Below, one piece after another: positions 9,113 to 18,329 of a stretch of DNA of 26,560 bases. Numbering within the stretch: position 1 is the first letter of the stretch; the number at the start of each line of letters is the position of its first letter. The DNA lies in NCBI GenBank assembly GCA_001430745.1, contig KQ482021.1, positions 190,641 through 217,200 on the forward strand, read 5' to 3'. A program made the translations under genes and the position numbers. The notes under the pieces were generated by a model. The model was not told the DNA's origin. It did no database searches and worked only from the letters and a program-made list of their open reading frames with translations. The stretch is from Auxenochlorella pyrenoidosa (lineage: Eukaryota; Chlorophyta; Trebouxiophyceae; Chlorellales; Chlorellaceae).

Positions 9113-11941
9113 CTAAGGGAAGGGCTTGATCCCCGCCAGGCGCTGCTTCGCCTTGTCCAGAAAGCCCTTCCACATGTCTGCAGAGGATGTCCGTGCACAT
9201 GTCAGGCCAGGGGCAGGCCGACGGGTAAGCGAGTGGCGCCGCAGGACACCCCGACCCTGGCCGCAAGCCCTCAGGCATTGCATGGCCTGGTTGAGCACAG
9301 CAGCTCGCGACACGGCCTTCGGCGTGCCAAGTCCAGGGGGCAGCCAGCCTGGCGCCCTGCCTGCATCTGGGCTGGCCTGCTGAGGCCGCTCCTGTGCCAT
9401 CTCGCGGGCACGGCCCCGCATGCAGCTGCACCCCAGTCCCCCACCAGGCCCCCGCGCTCTCCCGCATGCAGTGCATCCCCCTGCAGAGCCCTTGCGCCCA
9501 CCCGTGTGGTGCAGCACCATGTTGGAACCGAGCACGTTGAGCCCGCGCTGCACCGCGGGGCGCGCCTTGATGCGGTCTGCCCAGGCCCGCAGGTTGGGGT
9601 AGAAGGCGGCCAGGGAGATGCCTGTGCGGATGTGCGTGTGTGTTTGGGGGGGGTGAGGAGGGGGGGGGGGGGGGCGACTGCCGTCCCGGTGGGGGCAGGG
9701 CAAGGGCTCTCCTGGTCTCCTGGCCAGAAGGAGGGCAGGCAGCACCCACGTCCGGCATTCTCTGCCAGGTGTGGACGCGGCGAGTTTGGGTGTGCACGGC
9801 ATCGCTGTCTCGGCGCTTCGGCTGCCGCCTCCCGCCCCACACGGCACTCGCACGCCCAAGCACCCAAGCAGCGACCATGGTGGGAGCCTGCACCTGCCCA
9901 ACTGGCCTGCCGGGTGTGCGCGCCACTACCGGGGCCACCCCTGCACAATCGGCGCGTTGTACCCACTCCGCCACCCACCCCACAGGTCGTGCATGAGCAC
10001 CCAGGGGAAGCAGGCAATGTCTGCCACAGTGTAGCGCCCCCCCGCCAGCCACTCCTGCCCCTCCAGCCGCCCCTCCATCACGCTGCAGGCCAGGGACCAG
10101 CCAGCAAACGGGGTTTGGGAACACACGTTTGACAGCCGCTGACTTCCCCCCGAATCCGCTGCTGAGTCTTGGCGCACTGCTGCAGCGGCAGCCACTGGTG
10201 GAAAGTGCAGGGCAGAATCGGGCTGGGCGCCCCTGGCCTCTTCCCCCGCACAGGTCCTCACCCCCAGGCAGCCAGACGCGCCACCCAAGCTCCCGAACTG
10301 CTGCACTGCCTCTGCAGTCCCCACCTGAGCAGGCGGTGCACCTCGGTGACGTAGCAGTCAATGGCGTCCTCAGACTGCTCGGCCGAATGCACCAGCCACC
10401 AGGTGGCCTGACCCCCCATGGGGCCCAGCCCACCCTGCAGGGAGGGGACTCGGGGGGAGGGCGGCATGGGAGAGACGTGCTGGTGGGGGCCGCGCAACCA
10501 GCGGGGGGCTGCGTCACACCCCCAGCCTGCCACCTCAGCGTCATGGCAGGCTCGTCATGGGGGCTGCCGCAACGGCCCCTCCCCACCGCCGGGGAGGGCT
10601 TTGAGAGAGCAGGGCAGGCTTTTACGCTGGCCCAAAGGCCTCACGGCGGTACACACCCCCATTCACCATCATAACCACAGATTTTCTGCAAAATTTGCTC
10701 ATGATTTCCCACGCCCCGCCCCACCATCTGCCAAAAGAGCCAGGAGAGGGCCTCGGCGCGGCCGCGGGGGTCGGGCGGCAGCAGGCGGCGCTCCGGGTCT
10801 CGCTCCGCCAGGTACAGCGGCACGGCGCCGCTCTCAAACACGGGCAGGTCGCCCGCGCCGTGGTCCACTGCAGTGTATATGTGTGGGGGGTTGGGGCGGG
10901 ATGGGTGTGTGTGCATGTGGTTGCAAGCAGGCGTTGCGCTCATTGCAGGACGGCCGGCCTGTGCACGGCACGGCGCAGCGCGTCGCAAAACCCTAGGTGT
11001 GGTCGCCTGCGGAGCACTGCCACGCATGATGCGGCAGGGAAGGCCACGCGCCGGGCTTGCAAGGCCCCTATCAAGCAACAATCGGTGGGTTGGGGGGCCA
11101 GTTTGAAATTCGCAGCGAGCAAAGCCAAGCAGCAGCAGGCAAACACACACCACCCTCGCACTGTCAGCTCCCTTCAAGGACATGAGCTTCCCCCGGCAAC
11201 GGCTTGCCTATGGCTGGGATGCGGCCGTTGGGGTTGATCCTGCAGTCCCAGTCCTCCTTCTGCTGGCCCTTGGCAAGGTCTATGTGGTGCACGCTGTACT
11301 GCCGGCAGGCAGGCAGGGGGAGTGTGTGTGTGTGGTGGTGGGGTGGGGGGTGGGGGGTGGGTAGGGGGTGGTGGTGTGGGGGGGGGGTTACAGCGAGCAG
11401 GCTGTGCTGCGGGCAGGAGGGAGTGGCACAGCAAGCAGCTGTACTGCGGGCTGCGGTGGCAGTACGGCAGCAAGGCTGTCGGCTGCAGGTGGCAGAGAGG
11501 AGGGCACGGCATTATATGTGGCCACCACACCAACAGCACAGCGGCAGGCTTGAGCTTGGGCATCGCGTATGCACGAGGGCGGGCAAGCAGAGGACAGAAG
11601 CCAGACCTGCAGGCCAAGCTTCTCCAGGCAGATGCTGGCCTTCCAGCCTGCACGAGGAGTTGATGTCTGTGTAATCGAACAATCATTCATTTACAGTGTG
11701 GAGAAAGTTTAATGCAGTCAGACAGACTGGAAACACAAGCGGGCAAGCCAGCAGGCAAGCATGAGGAGACAACAGGGAGAGCAGGGGGCACCGCCAGCGC
11801 TGCAGCGGTGATGGCGGGCTGCCACCCTCTGGCTCAGCAAGCTGGCTGAAGACAGCGTCAGATGCTCGATTACCCACCGTTGGGTGTTCCCTCAGTGTAT
11901 AGAGTCAGCGGGGAAGCAGGGGCAGCTGCAAGCGCCGCCAT
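9113..11941 (-). CDS. Glutathione transferase, YghU/Ure2p-like (Nu class)
   Basis: Eight exons give 245 aa with consistent phase: 11941-11878, 11647-11607, 11298-11208, 10867-10725, 10434-10325, 10082-9979, 9621-9502, 9177-9113 (stop TAG). The N-terminal thioredoxin-fold half has LYTEGTPNGWK (Thr19, Asn21), the Nu-class glutathione-contacting TPNG motif, then INPNGRIPAI (cis-Pro63) and VFESGAV (Glu77-Ser78, glutathione-binding). The helical half starts WQMGGLGPMGGQ and continues EVHRLLSVMEGRL, YTVADIACFPWV and KARPAVQRGLNV, the order expected for YghU-like proteins. Bacterial members bind two glutathiones and show disulfide-bond reductase and peroxidase activity; the same role here is inferred. 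The third intron uses a GC donor (exon end 11208). No transit peptide is obvious; MAALAAAPASP is short, so a cytosolic site is likely. TPNG is split across the first intron, which makes the first exon easy to miss. Confidence 0.9.
9660..9674. repeat. Homopolymer G run (sense C) in a transferase intron
   Basis: About 15 G on the plus strand, preceded by further G-rich sequence from 9646. In the sense strand it is a poly-C run roughly 40 nt upstream of the acceptor at 9622-9623 of the glutathione transferase gene. Confidence 0.8.
11324..11389. repeat. GT/G-rich simple sequence in a transferase intron
   Basis: About 65 bp of gtgtgtg, ggtggtgg and poly-G blocks on the plus strand. In the glutathione transferase sense strand it is a C-rich tract 25-90 nt before the acceptor at 11299-11300. 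Confidence 0.8.
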
Positions 11942-12650
11942 GGCTGGCTGTGGCTCTTGGCAGGGGCCGAGGATGAAGTACAACGCCTTGGAACGGCCTC
12001 CAAGATTGACGGGCTTCACAAAGAGCCTTCGTGAGCACGCCTGGTGCGTCTTCCTGACAAATGGTACACCACACGTCTGGTTTGTTTCTCTGGGCGCAGA
12101 TATGAAAACTGGCTGTTACTCCCTTTCACTACTTGACGGCAGCCCTCGGTTGCCTGAATGGCACAAAAGCACTGCTCAATAGGACCCTGCATGCTATGCG
12201 TGGTGGGCGCCTTCACCGGCCTGCACGCAGCGGCAGTCGGGCGGTGCACAGCGTCGCTCGAGCCGCGAGCCGCTGGTGGCAGCCAGCACTCTGCTGGACA
12301 GCACGGTGCCAGCCTGCCTTGACCAGATGTCCCCTTGCGCCTTCATCACCACTGCTCCAATGTGCAGCATGCGCAGCGCGGCATGTACACGTCTTCCAAC
12401 TTCCCTGCTGTGCTTGATCGTCCCTCCTGCCCTCCTGCCTGGTGCTGCCTGAGCGAGCCTCGCTTTGGGTTCCTTACAAGGAAGGTCTGCAGGGCGCGGG
12501 CGTGGCAGGCGGGCCAGCTGCCACCTCGCCCGCCCCCGCAGGCGTGGCCGCGGCGCGGCCACTGCTGCGGCGGCCTTTTGTGGATTGGCCGCCCGAACCG
12601 TTGCGCGGGGTGGTGGCAGGGGAGCGTCGCGGCGCCGGGCGGCGGCCGCT
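11942..12650. other. Glutathione transferase promoter and RPL5 3' UTR
   Basis: 709 bp between the glutathione transferase start (11941) and the RPL5 stop (12651), both on the minus strand. The right part, 12650 down to about 12455, is the RPL5 3' UTR ending at a minus-strand TGTAA. The rest (about 11942-12450) is less GC-rich than the exons and should contain the transferase promoter and 5' UTR. No coding exon or defined promoter element was recognised. Confidence 0.5.
12474..12478 (-). terminator. Poly(A) signal TGTAA of RPL5
   Basis: The plus strand reads ttaca, so the minus strand reads TGTAA, about 175 nt beyond the RPL5 stop codon (12651-12653). Distance and strand fit the standard chlorophyte polyadenylation signal for this gene. 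Confidence 0.7.
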
Positions 12651-15600
12651 TCACTCGTCGTCGCCGGCCATGAGCTCCGACAGCTTAGCCTGCGGGAGGG
12701 GAGGGAGGAGAGTGCATGCATGGCAGCGGCGTCAGGGCGCCTGCTGGGGCGAGGCAGAGGCTTGGCTCCCACGGCCGCGGACCGCCTGCTGCAACAACCA
12801 AGCAAAGAGCATCACTGGTAGCCTTGCATCCCACCGGAAAAGCCGTCAGCCCGTTCCCCCTGGCGCCCCTGTTTTTGCCCCCGAGGCTCCGCTCAGCGCG
12901 TCAGCCTCGGCCCCTCCTGCCCTCCCACGCCACCTCCTGCCCACACACCTTGAGCTTGTCCTTGCGCTGCTCGTAGGTCAGCTTGACCTCCTTCCACCGC
13001 TTGGCCTCGGCCGGCTTGCTGCGGGCCTTGGGCTTGGCCGCCGGGTCGGCGCGGATGGCCTCGTGCACCTGCGGGGCGGGCGGGGTTGGCCGGGCGCGTC
13101 AGCAGAGTCGGGGAGTTGGGCCCAGCTGGTGATGTTTGACCGCGAGAGTCAAGTTGACCAAGCGGGTGCTGACCAGATCGTCTCGTCGGGTGCGTCAGGC
13201 GGCGAGGCCATGGCCCGCGCTGGTACAAAGTACAAGCCGGTGCCCGGGTTGCTGCCAGGGCGCGCTGCCTTCGGAGCCGGCCCGCCCCGGCTCCCGCCCG
13301 CCCGCAGCGCGCGCAGCGCACGGCGCAGGCCGTGCGCAGCACCCAGCACCCACCTTGGTGTACAGGTCCTCCAGGTCATCCGGCTCGACGCCGTTCTTGA
13401 GGTACTCGGCAAAGTGCGCCTGCGGGGCGGGGGCGCGGGGCGGCGGGCGCCGGGTCAGGAATGGGGGCACAATCCACACTGTTGGCGCCGTCGGCTGAGC
13501 AGGCGCGAGCTGGGGTGGGTGGCTGCCCGGTGTTTGTGCCCCGGCGCCCTTCCACGGCTGCTTCGTCTGCGCGCTAGCAGGCTACCCTCTTGCAGGCTGC
13601 TGTCAGGGAGCTGTAAGGGAGGGGCGCAGCCCAGGAGAGGGGCACAGCCGGGAGGAAACGTGAGCAATCAACAAGCGATTGCTTGCCTGGTACTTCTCCG
13701 GGTCCTCCTCAATCATCTCCTCCATGTACTCGCCCACGTGGCCGCCGTAGATGTACTTGCGCAGGATCTGCGCAGCACGCGTGGTGGGGTGCGGTTGGGG
13801 GTGAGTGGGTGGTTGGGTGGTGGTGGTGATGTGGGGGGGAGTCTTTTGGGGGGAGGCAGGGCGGGTGAGGGCCAGAGCGCCAGGGGCAGGGGGAGCGGCG
13901 GGGGGAAGCGGTGCCGGCGTCACGGGGCGGCCCGGTCAACACCCCGTCAACGCCCGGTCAAACGCCCACGCGCGAGCGGCCAGCACCCACCTCGGCGTCG
14001 AACTCCTTGGAGTCGGGGTCGTAGCCCACAAAGCGCTTCTCGTTGTGGGGGATGTCCAGGCCGCCGTCCAGCGCGCCCTTGAGCGCGGCAAACACCTTGG
14101 AGCCGGTGGAGGTGCGCTTCAGTCCGGCGTCCAGGATGCACTGCGCGCATGTGTGTGTGTGGGTGGGTGGGGTGGGGGGGGCGGGACGGGGGTTGGAAAA
14201 TGGCCGCAGCGGGCGGGGGGGGGTGCGGGTGGGAGCTACTAAGCCACGTCGCACAGTGCGTGAGGCCAACTGGCCGCTGATGCTGCCTGCCGGCCTGTGT
14301 GGGCCCTCCTCCATGCAGCGGCGCCTGGGGGGCCTGCGCTGTCGGCGGCGCGCACCTGGAAGGGGCGGGGGGCGTCGTCGGCCGCCTCCACGTTGTAGTC
14401 CTCACCCACGTCCTCGGTGTTGCCCTGCGCGAGGGACGATGTAGAAAGTATGGATGAGGATGGACAAGTGAGCAGGGCGCAGGTCGCCGGGGGGCGCGGA
14501 GCGTTGTGGGCAGCCAGGGCCGGCCCTCGGCGACATAGCAAACCAACAAAATTGCTGGCGCCCAGCGCGCCGACCCCCAGCATGACCTCAGACCTTATAC
14601 AAGCTCCGGCGATAGCCCCAGCCCCGCTGGGTCGGTCGCACCCTGGTGTGCTCCAACAGCCGCTTTCCAGACCCCCCCCCCCACACACACACACACCTCG
14701 TAGTGCTTGTCCAGGCCCAGCTTGTTCAGCATGCGGCGCGCCACCAGCAGGCCGGTGCAGTAGGCAGCGGCGTAGTTGGTGAGGCCCATCTTCAGGCCGT
14801 AGCGGGGCAGCTCAGAGCTGCAGGGACAGGGGGATGGGGACGGCGGCGGTCGCAAGCGCTGCCAGCCAGCAGGCTTCGGGCAGAGTTGAGCTCTGGGCCA
14901 GAGCCGGCCGCAGACAAGGCGGTGTTGCTGGGCTGGCTGCTCCATCGAAACAGCCCTGCCGGGTGTGCTCATGGCAGGCTGCCATGTTGGGCCCCAGCTG
15001 CCGGGATGCAGACTTCCCACTGTCTGGCCAGCTGCGGGAGCCGTGCCCAGGTGCTGCGCGGTGCCGCCATGCCATGCCTCCACAGCCGAGCCGACCTGGC
15101 TCGCCGCTGCCGCCCAGAGCTGCCTGCTGGCAGCATGTCCACCCACCAACGGGCATTTGCTGCCCTCTGACTCTCGCGCCGCGCTCTGCACGCTCGCCCG
15201 CGCCCCCTCACGAGCCCCTCCCCTGGCCTGCCAGTGCCACGCTGATTCTTGCCCTGGCCCGCTGCCACCCCCGTGCCCAGCCAGCAGCATCCAACGATAG
15301 CACCCGCACCCAGCACCCAGCACCCAGCAGGCAGCCCCCACCTGTAGGCGGCGCAGATGACCTTGTCGCCCGCCATGGTGGCGTAGGCAATCTGGCACAC
15401 CACATTGCGGTTGGTGAAGCGCACCACCAGGCTGCAGAGGGCAAGGGCGCAGGAGGCTGAGGGTTGAGGGCACGGCTCAGGGCCTGGGGCCTGGGAGCAG
15501 AGCAGAAGCGCTGCCGACGGCGAGGCGGCGAGGCGCAGGTCGCGTCCGTGCGCCCGCTGTGTGCTGGCTGCTGCGAGCCGCAGAGAAGTGCTGGAAGTCT

Positions 15601-16969
15601 TCCGCGTTGCAGCTGCCACGGCCGCCCAGAAAGCCAGGCCGCCTGCCTGCTGCCTGCATGCGTGCTGCGCAGTGTGGCGGGACACTGCAGCGTTGCAGCG
15701 CTGCACACACCACGGAAGCGCGGGTGCGGTCCCCGCGCTGTGAGGGTCACCGCGGCCTGTGGGCCACGCTTGATTTTACGCTCTGGGCACAGCACACTTC
15801 AGGCCGCACTGCCCTCGCCTACTTTGAAGCTGACTCGGCTGCTGCACCGCGAGCAACGTTCGTGCTGGCTTGCTGCCTGCTGAGCTGCTGCAGGGCAGAC
15901 CCCAGCTGCTAACGGTCCAGACGCTCTAAATCCATGCCAGCGCCCCCAGCAGCCCCTTCCGTGCTGCTTGCCGCTGCTGATGGCTGCAGAGTGCCTCCAG
16001 GTGGCTGCGGCTTGCTGCGTGGCGCCGCAGCCCCTGCTCTGGGCGCGCCGCTTGAAGCCTTCCGCAGCGCCGAGCCGCCGGCCGGCGTTGCGCCTGCCGC
16101 GCGCCGCTGCCTCGCCCCATGGCGCAGCGGCAGCAAAGCACGCCGGAGGGCGGCAGGGTGGCAGCTCGAGCCGAAGAACACAGGAGGGTCAAGAGGACCT
16201 AGGGGCGCCCCCTCACCGGTACTTGGGGGTGTTGTACTTGTTCTTGTCCTGGGTGGACATCCGCAGGCGCGCGCGGTAGTCGGTCTTGCCGGCCCGCCGC
16301 CGCTTGTACTTCACCTGCAGAAGGGGGGCAGGCAGCGCAGGCAGCAGGGGCCGCGGGCGGGCGGCGCGTCAGGCCGGCGCCAGCCCGCAGAGTGCCCCGC
16401 GCAGCCGGCACAGGCGGCGCAGCGCCTCTGCGTCCCAGAGCTGCACCACGGGCTGCCGGCGGCGCTTGCGATTGCTGCCTCCCTCCAGCAGGCTGCTGCT
16501 GTGCGGTGCAGCCACTCGCCGCCGCTCCCGCCTCTGCCGCCGCCCGTCGAGCTGTCTGCATGGCTGCTGGCTGCCAGCATGCGCCCCGCCGGCCGGTCTG
16601 CTGCCACAATCTCGCCATGCTGGCTCCTCTACAGCGCCTGACAGGCCAGCAAGGCCGCCGCTGAGCCTCCAGGCCCGTCGGCACTGCGCACCTGGTAGCG
16701 GGAGAAGTCTGCAGGGGGGCAACAAAGAATCAAATCACTCTCCGAACACTGGACGAAGGGCCAGGCAACCAGCAGGGCAACCCAGCGCCGCCCTCCCCGC
16801 TGGCTACTTACACGCCGAGGTCTTCAGCACCTTGGTGACTGCAGCAGGGACAGGACAATATGGTGCGTCAATCCACAGCCCCAGCGGGCGCCCAGGCAGC
16901 AGGCCGCAGACATGCAGGGCGGCCATGCAGTGAAATCCTGGGCCCTGGTGCCCAGGACTTACGAGCCAT
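12651..16969 (-). CDS. RPL5: Cytosolic 60S ribosomal protein L5 (uL18)
   Basis: Twelve exons give 294 aa with consistent phase: 16969-16963, 16838-16812, 16708-16692, 16314-16217, 15431-15342, 14817-14697, 14424-14356, 14140-13991, 13767-13687, 13419-13354, 13068-12949, 12689-12651 (stop TGA). The protein starts [20 protein letters not shown] and has the eukaryotic L5 signature blocks [81 protein letters not shown] and a basic C-terminal tail. Length matches the family (about 300 aa). L5 binds 5S rRNA and, with L11, docks it in the large subunit. The first coding exon is only 7 nt (ATGGCTC) and the third only 17 nt. The intron after 13687 has a GC donor. The longest intron, 15432-16216, has no recognised content. 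Identity is certain; exon edges are supported by phase throughout. Confidence 0.96.
14672..14696. repeat. Poly-C plus (CA)n at an RPL5 donor
   Basis: About 11 C followed by a (ca)n run on the plus strand. On the RPL5 sense strand the intron therefore begins gtgtgtgtgtg followed by poly-G, directly after the exon ending at 14697. This is the opposite polarity to the sense poly-C runs at acceptors elsewhere. Confidence 0.8.
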
Positions 16970-18329
16970 GGTGCCTAGGTGCTGCCCTGCCCACAAGGAG
17001 AGGGGTGAAAGAGGCCGCCACCAGCGCGGGAGGGGCCCAAAGCCCATGCAGGTCCCCGGAGGAAGGCAAGGCAAACGCAAGGCAGGGCCCAAGACATATC
17101 ATTTCCCTGCCATTTCTGCTCACGATTGCTGGATGCTCGTTCAGGAGCCGCGCTCCGGCCTGCCGAGCCCTCCGAGCCTCTCCAAATGTTTGGCCGTCGC
17201 CCAGGTCGCCACAGGCATCTGCACAGCGGTGGTAGCTCTGCGCAGGCATTCTAGAGGGATGGCGAGCCTGAGCCACGGCCGGCAGGGAGTGGAGTCAGCA
17301 AAGCTGCAAGGCAGCAGCAGGGGCGGGGGCGAGGGCGGCGGCAGCGGCAACGCAAGCCAGCAGCTTTGCAAGGGCACAAAGGAACCGCAGGTTGGCCTGC
17401 AGCCCGTGCCATCTGCGCCTTTGTTGGAATCGTAGGTATGCAGGCAAGCTCTCGGGATCCATGAGCTGCCTGGGCTGGGGCTCAGGCAGCCGGGTTGCCA
17501 GCTCCCTAGCGGAGGGCCAGCAGCCAAGGTGGGGGGCCAGGGGTGCATGCTGCCCAGACAGACACAAGTCATGTGCACTAGAAGAATAGCCCGACAAAGG
17601 GCTGGAACATATGTTGAAATATAGTGTGCAGGCAGAAAGCGAGGCATTGCCAGGCATCAGCAGTGTGGTGAGGCGGCAGCATTGTGGTGGCGCATTCTTT
17701 GATTATGCTTAGCTTGCGAGCAGAACAGCCGAGTGTGAACTGCCAGCTCCAGCTGAGGGATGCTTAATTTTTGCTGATCGGTGGAAGATCACAAGTTCTG
17801 TTTGCTTCTCAAATTGCTGCCTGGCAGTGCTTGCTCTTGGCTGTTCTGGTGCCTTGCGCAGCAGCTTGCCCTGTGCTTTTGACCTGGCCTGCATGACCGC
17901 CGTACATGTAAATGCCCACCAATCCTCTCTCTGTATGCGCTTCAACTGGCCATTAATTGCACTTACTTCCGGCAGAGCAATGTATGGCCATCAGGGAAGC
18001 AGAAGCTTAGTCTGTTCCGCAGCCATATTTGCAGCTTGGGTGGGAGGAAGGAGGCCAGCCTTGTCAGCTTGTAATTTTATGTGCATTGAACATCAGTGAG
18101 ATGGAGCGATGCAAGCCAGCTGAAGGAAACTCTGATGGCAGACTGGCGTGCGAACATTCTGCGGCTGGCGCTGCTACCGCCCTGCCTTCTCCCTCAAGTG
18201 CTCATCTTGCGGCTCTTTCATGCTCAATTATGCGATCTTATTGATTATCAGAACCTTGTGCCGCCCCTTGCAAGCGCTCAAAACAGTTCCGCAAAACAAC
18301 CCTTCCGCCGGGCGTCACCGTCCCGCGAG
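16970..18329. promoter_or_regulatory. Divergent upstream region of RPL5 and D-lactate dehydrogenase
   Basis: 1.36 kb between the two start codons holds both promoters and 5' UTRs. About 16970-17640 is GC-rich. About 17690-18300 is clearly richer in A and T, as often seen in promoters of GC-rich algal genomes. I recognise no exon with a conserved domain, no tRNA and no convincing TATA box. The reading frame of the dehydrogenase first exon stays open leftwards to an ATG at 18096, so a longer N terminus cannot be excluded. Confidence 0.45.
16996..17014 (-). promoter_or_regulatory. Pyrimidine tract upstream of the RPL5 ATG
   Basis: On the minus strand, 27-45 nt before the RPL5 ATG, the sequence is a nearly pure C/T run (cctctttcacccctctcct). 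Ribosomal protein mRNAs of several eukaryotes begin with a 5'-terminal oligopyrimidine tract linked to TOR-controlled translation. Whether transcription starts here is unknown; this is positional resemblance only. Confidence 0.3.

Noticed and set aside
9030..10586. 518-aa minus-strand ORF
   Set aside because: It reads straight across transferase introns, and the conserved transferase blocks it overlaps are mostly in other frames.
11607..11690. Start of the glutathione transferase at the ATG at 11690 (begins MNDCSITQTSTPRAGWK)
   Set aside because: It destroys the conserved TPNG motif, whereas splicing 11878 to 11647 restores LYTEGTPNGWK in phase from a good ATG at 11941.
11862..12182. 106-aa plus-strand ORF with lower GC
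   Set aside because: It overlaps the first transferase exon on the other strand and its promoter, has no domain, and shows no splice or codon signal of a gene.
12442..14082. 546-aa plus-strand ORF
   Set aside because: It runs antisense through five RPL5 exons and their introns; long open frames on the opposite strand are expected at this GC content.
12690..16962. snoRNA inside RPL5 introns, as in vertebrate RPL5
   Set aside because: I found no sense-strand C box (RTGATGA) in these introns by eye; H/ACA types were not excluded by folding.
17827..18099. 90-aa plus-strand ORF in the AT-richer divergent region
   Set aside because: No domain and no conserved motif; the composition is that of a promoter interval.
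18096..18329. In-frame N-terminal extension of D-lactate dehydrogenase from the ATG at 18096
   Set aside because: It would put about 78 non-conserved residues before a good presequence-like start at 18330. Not excluded, but less likely.
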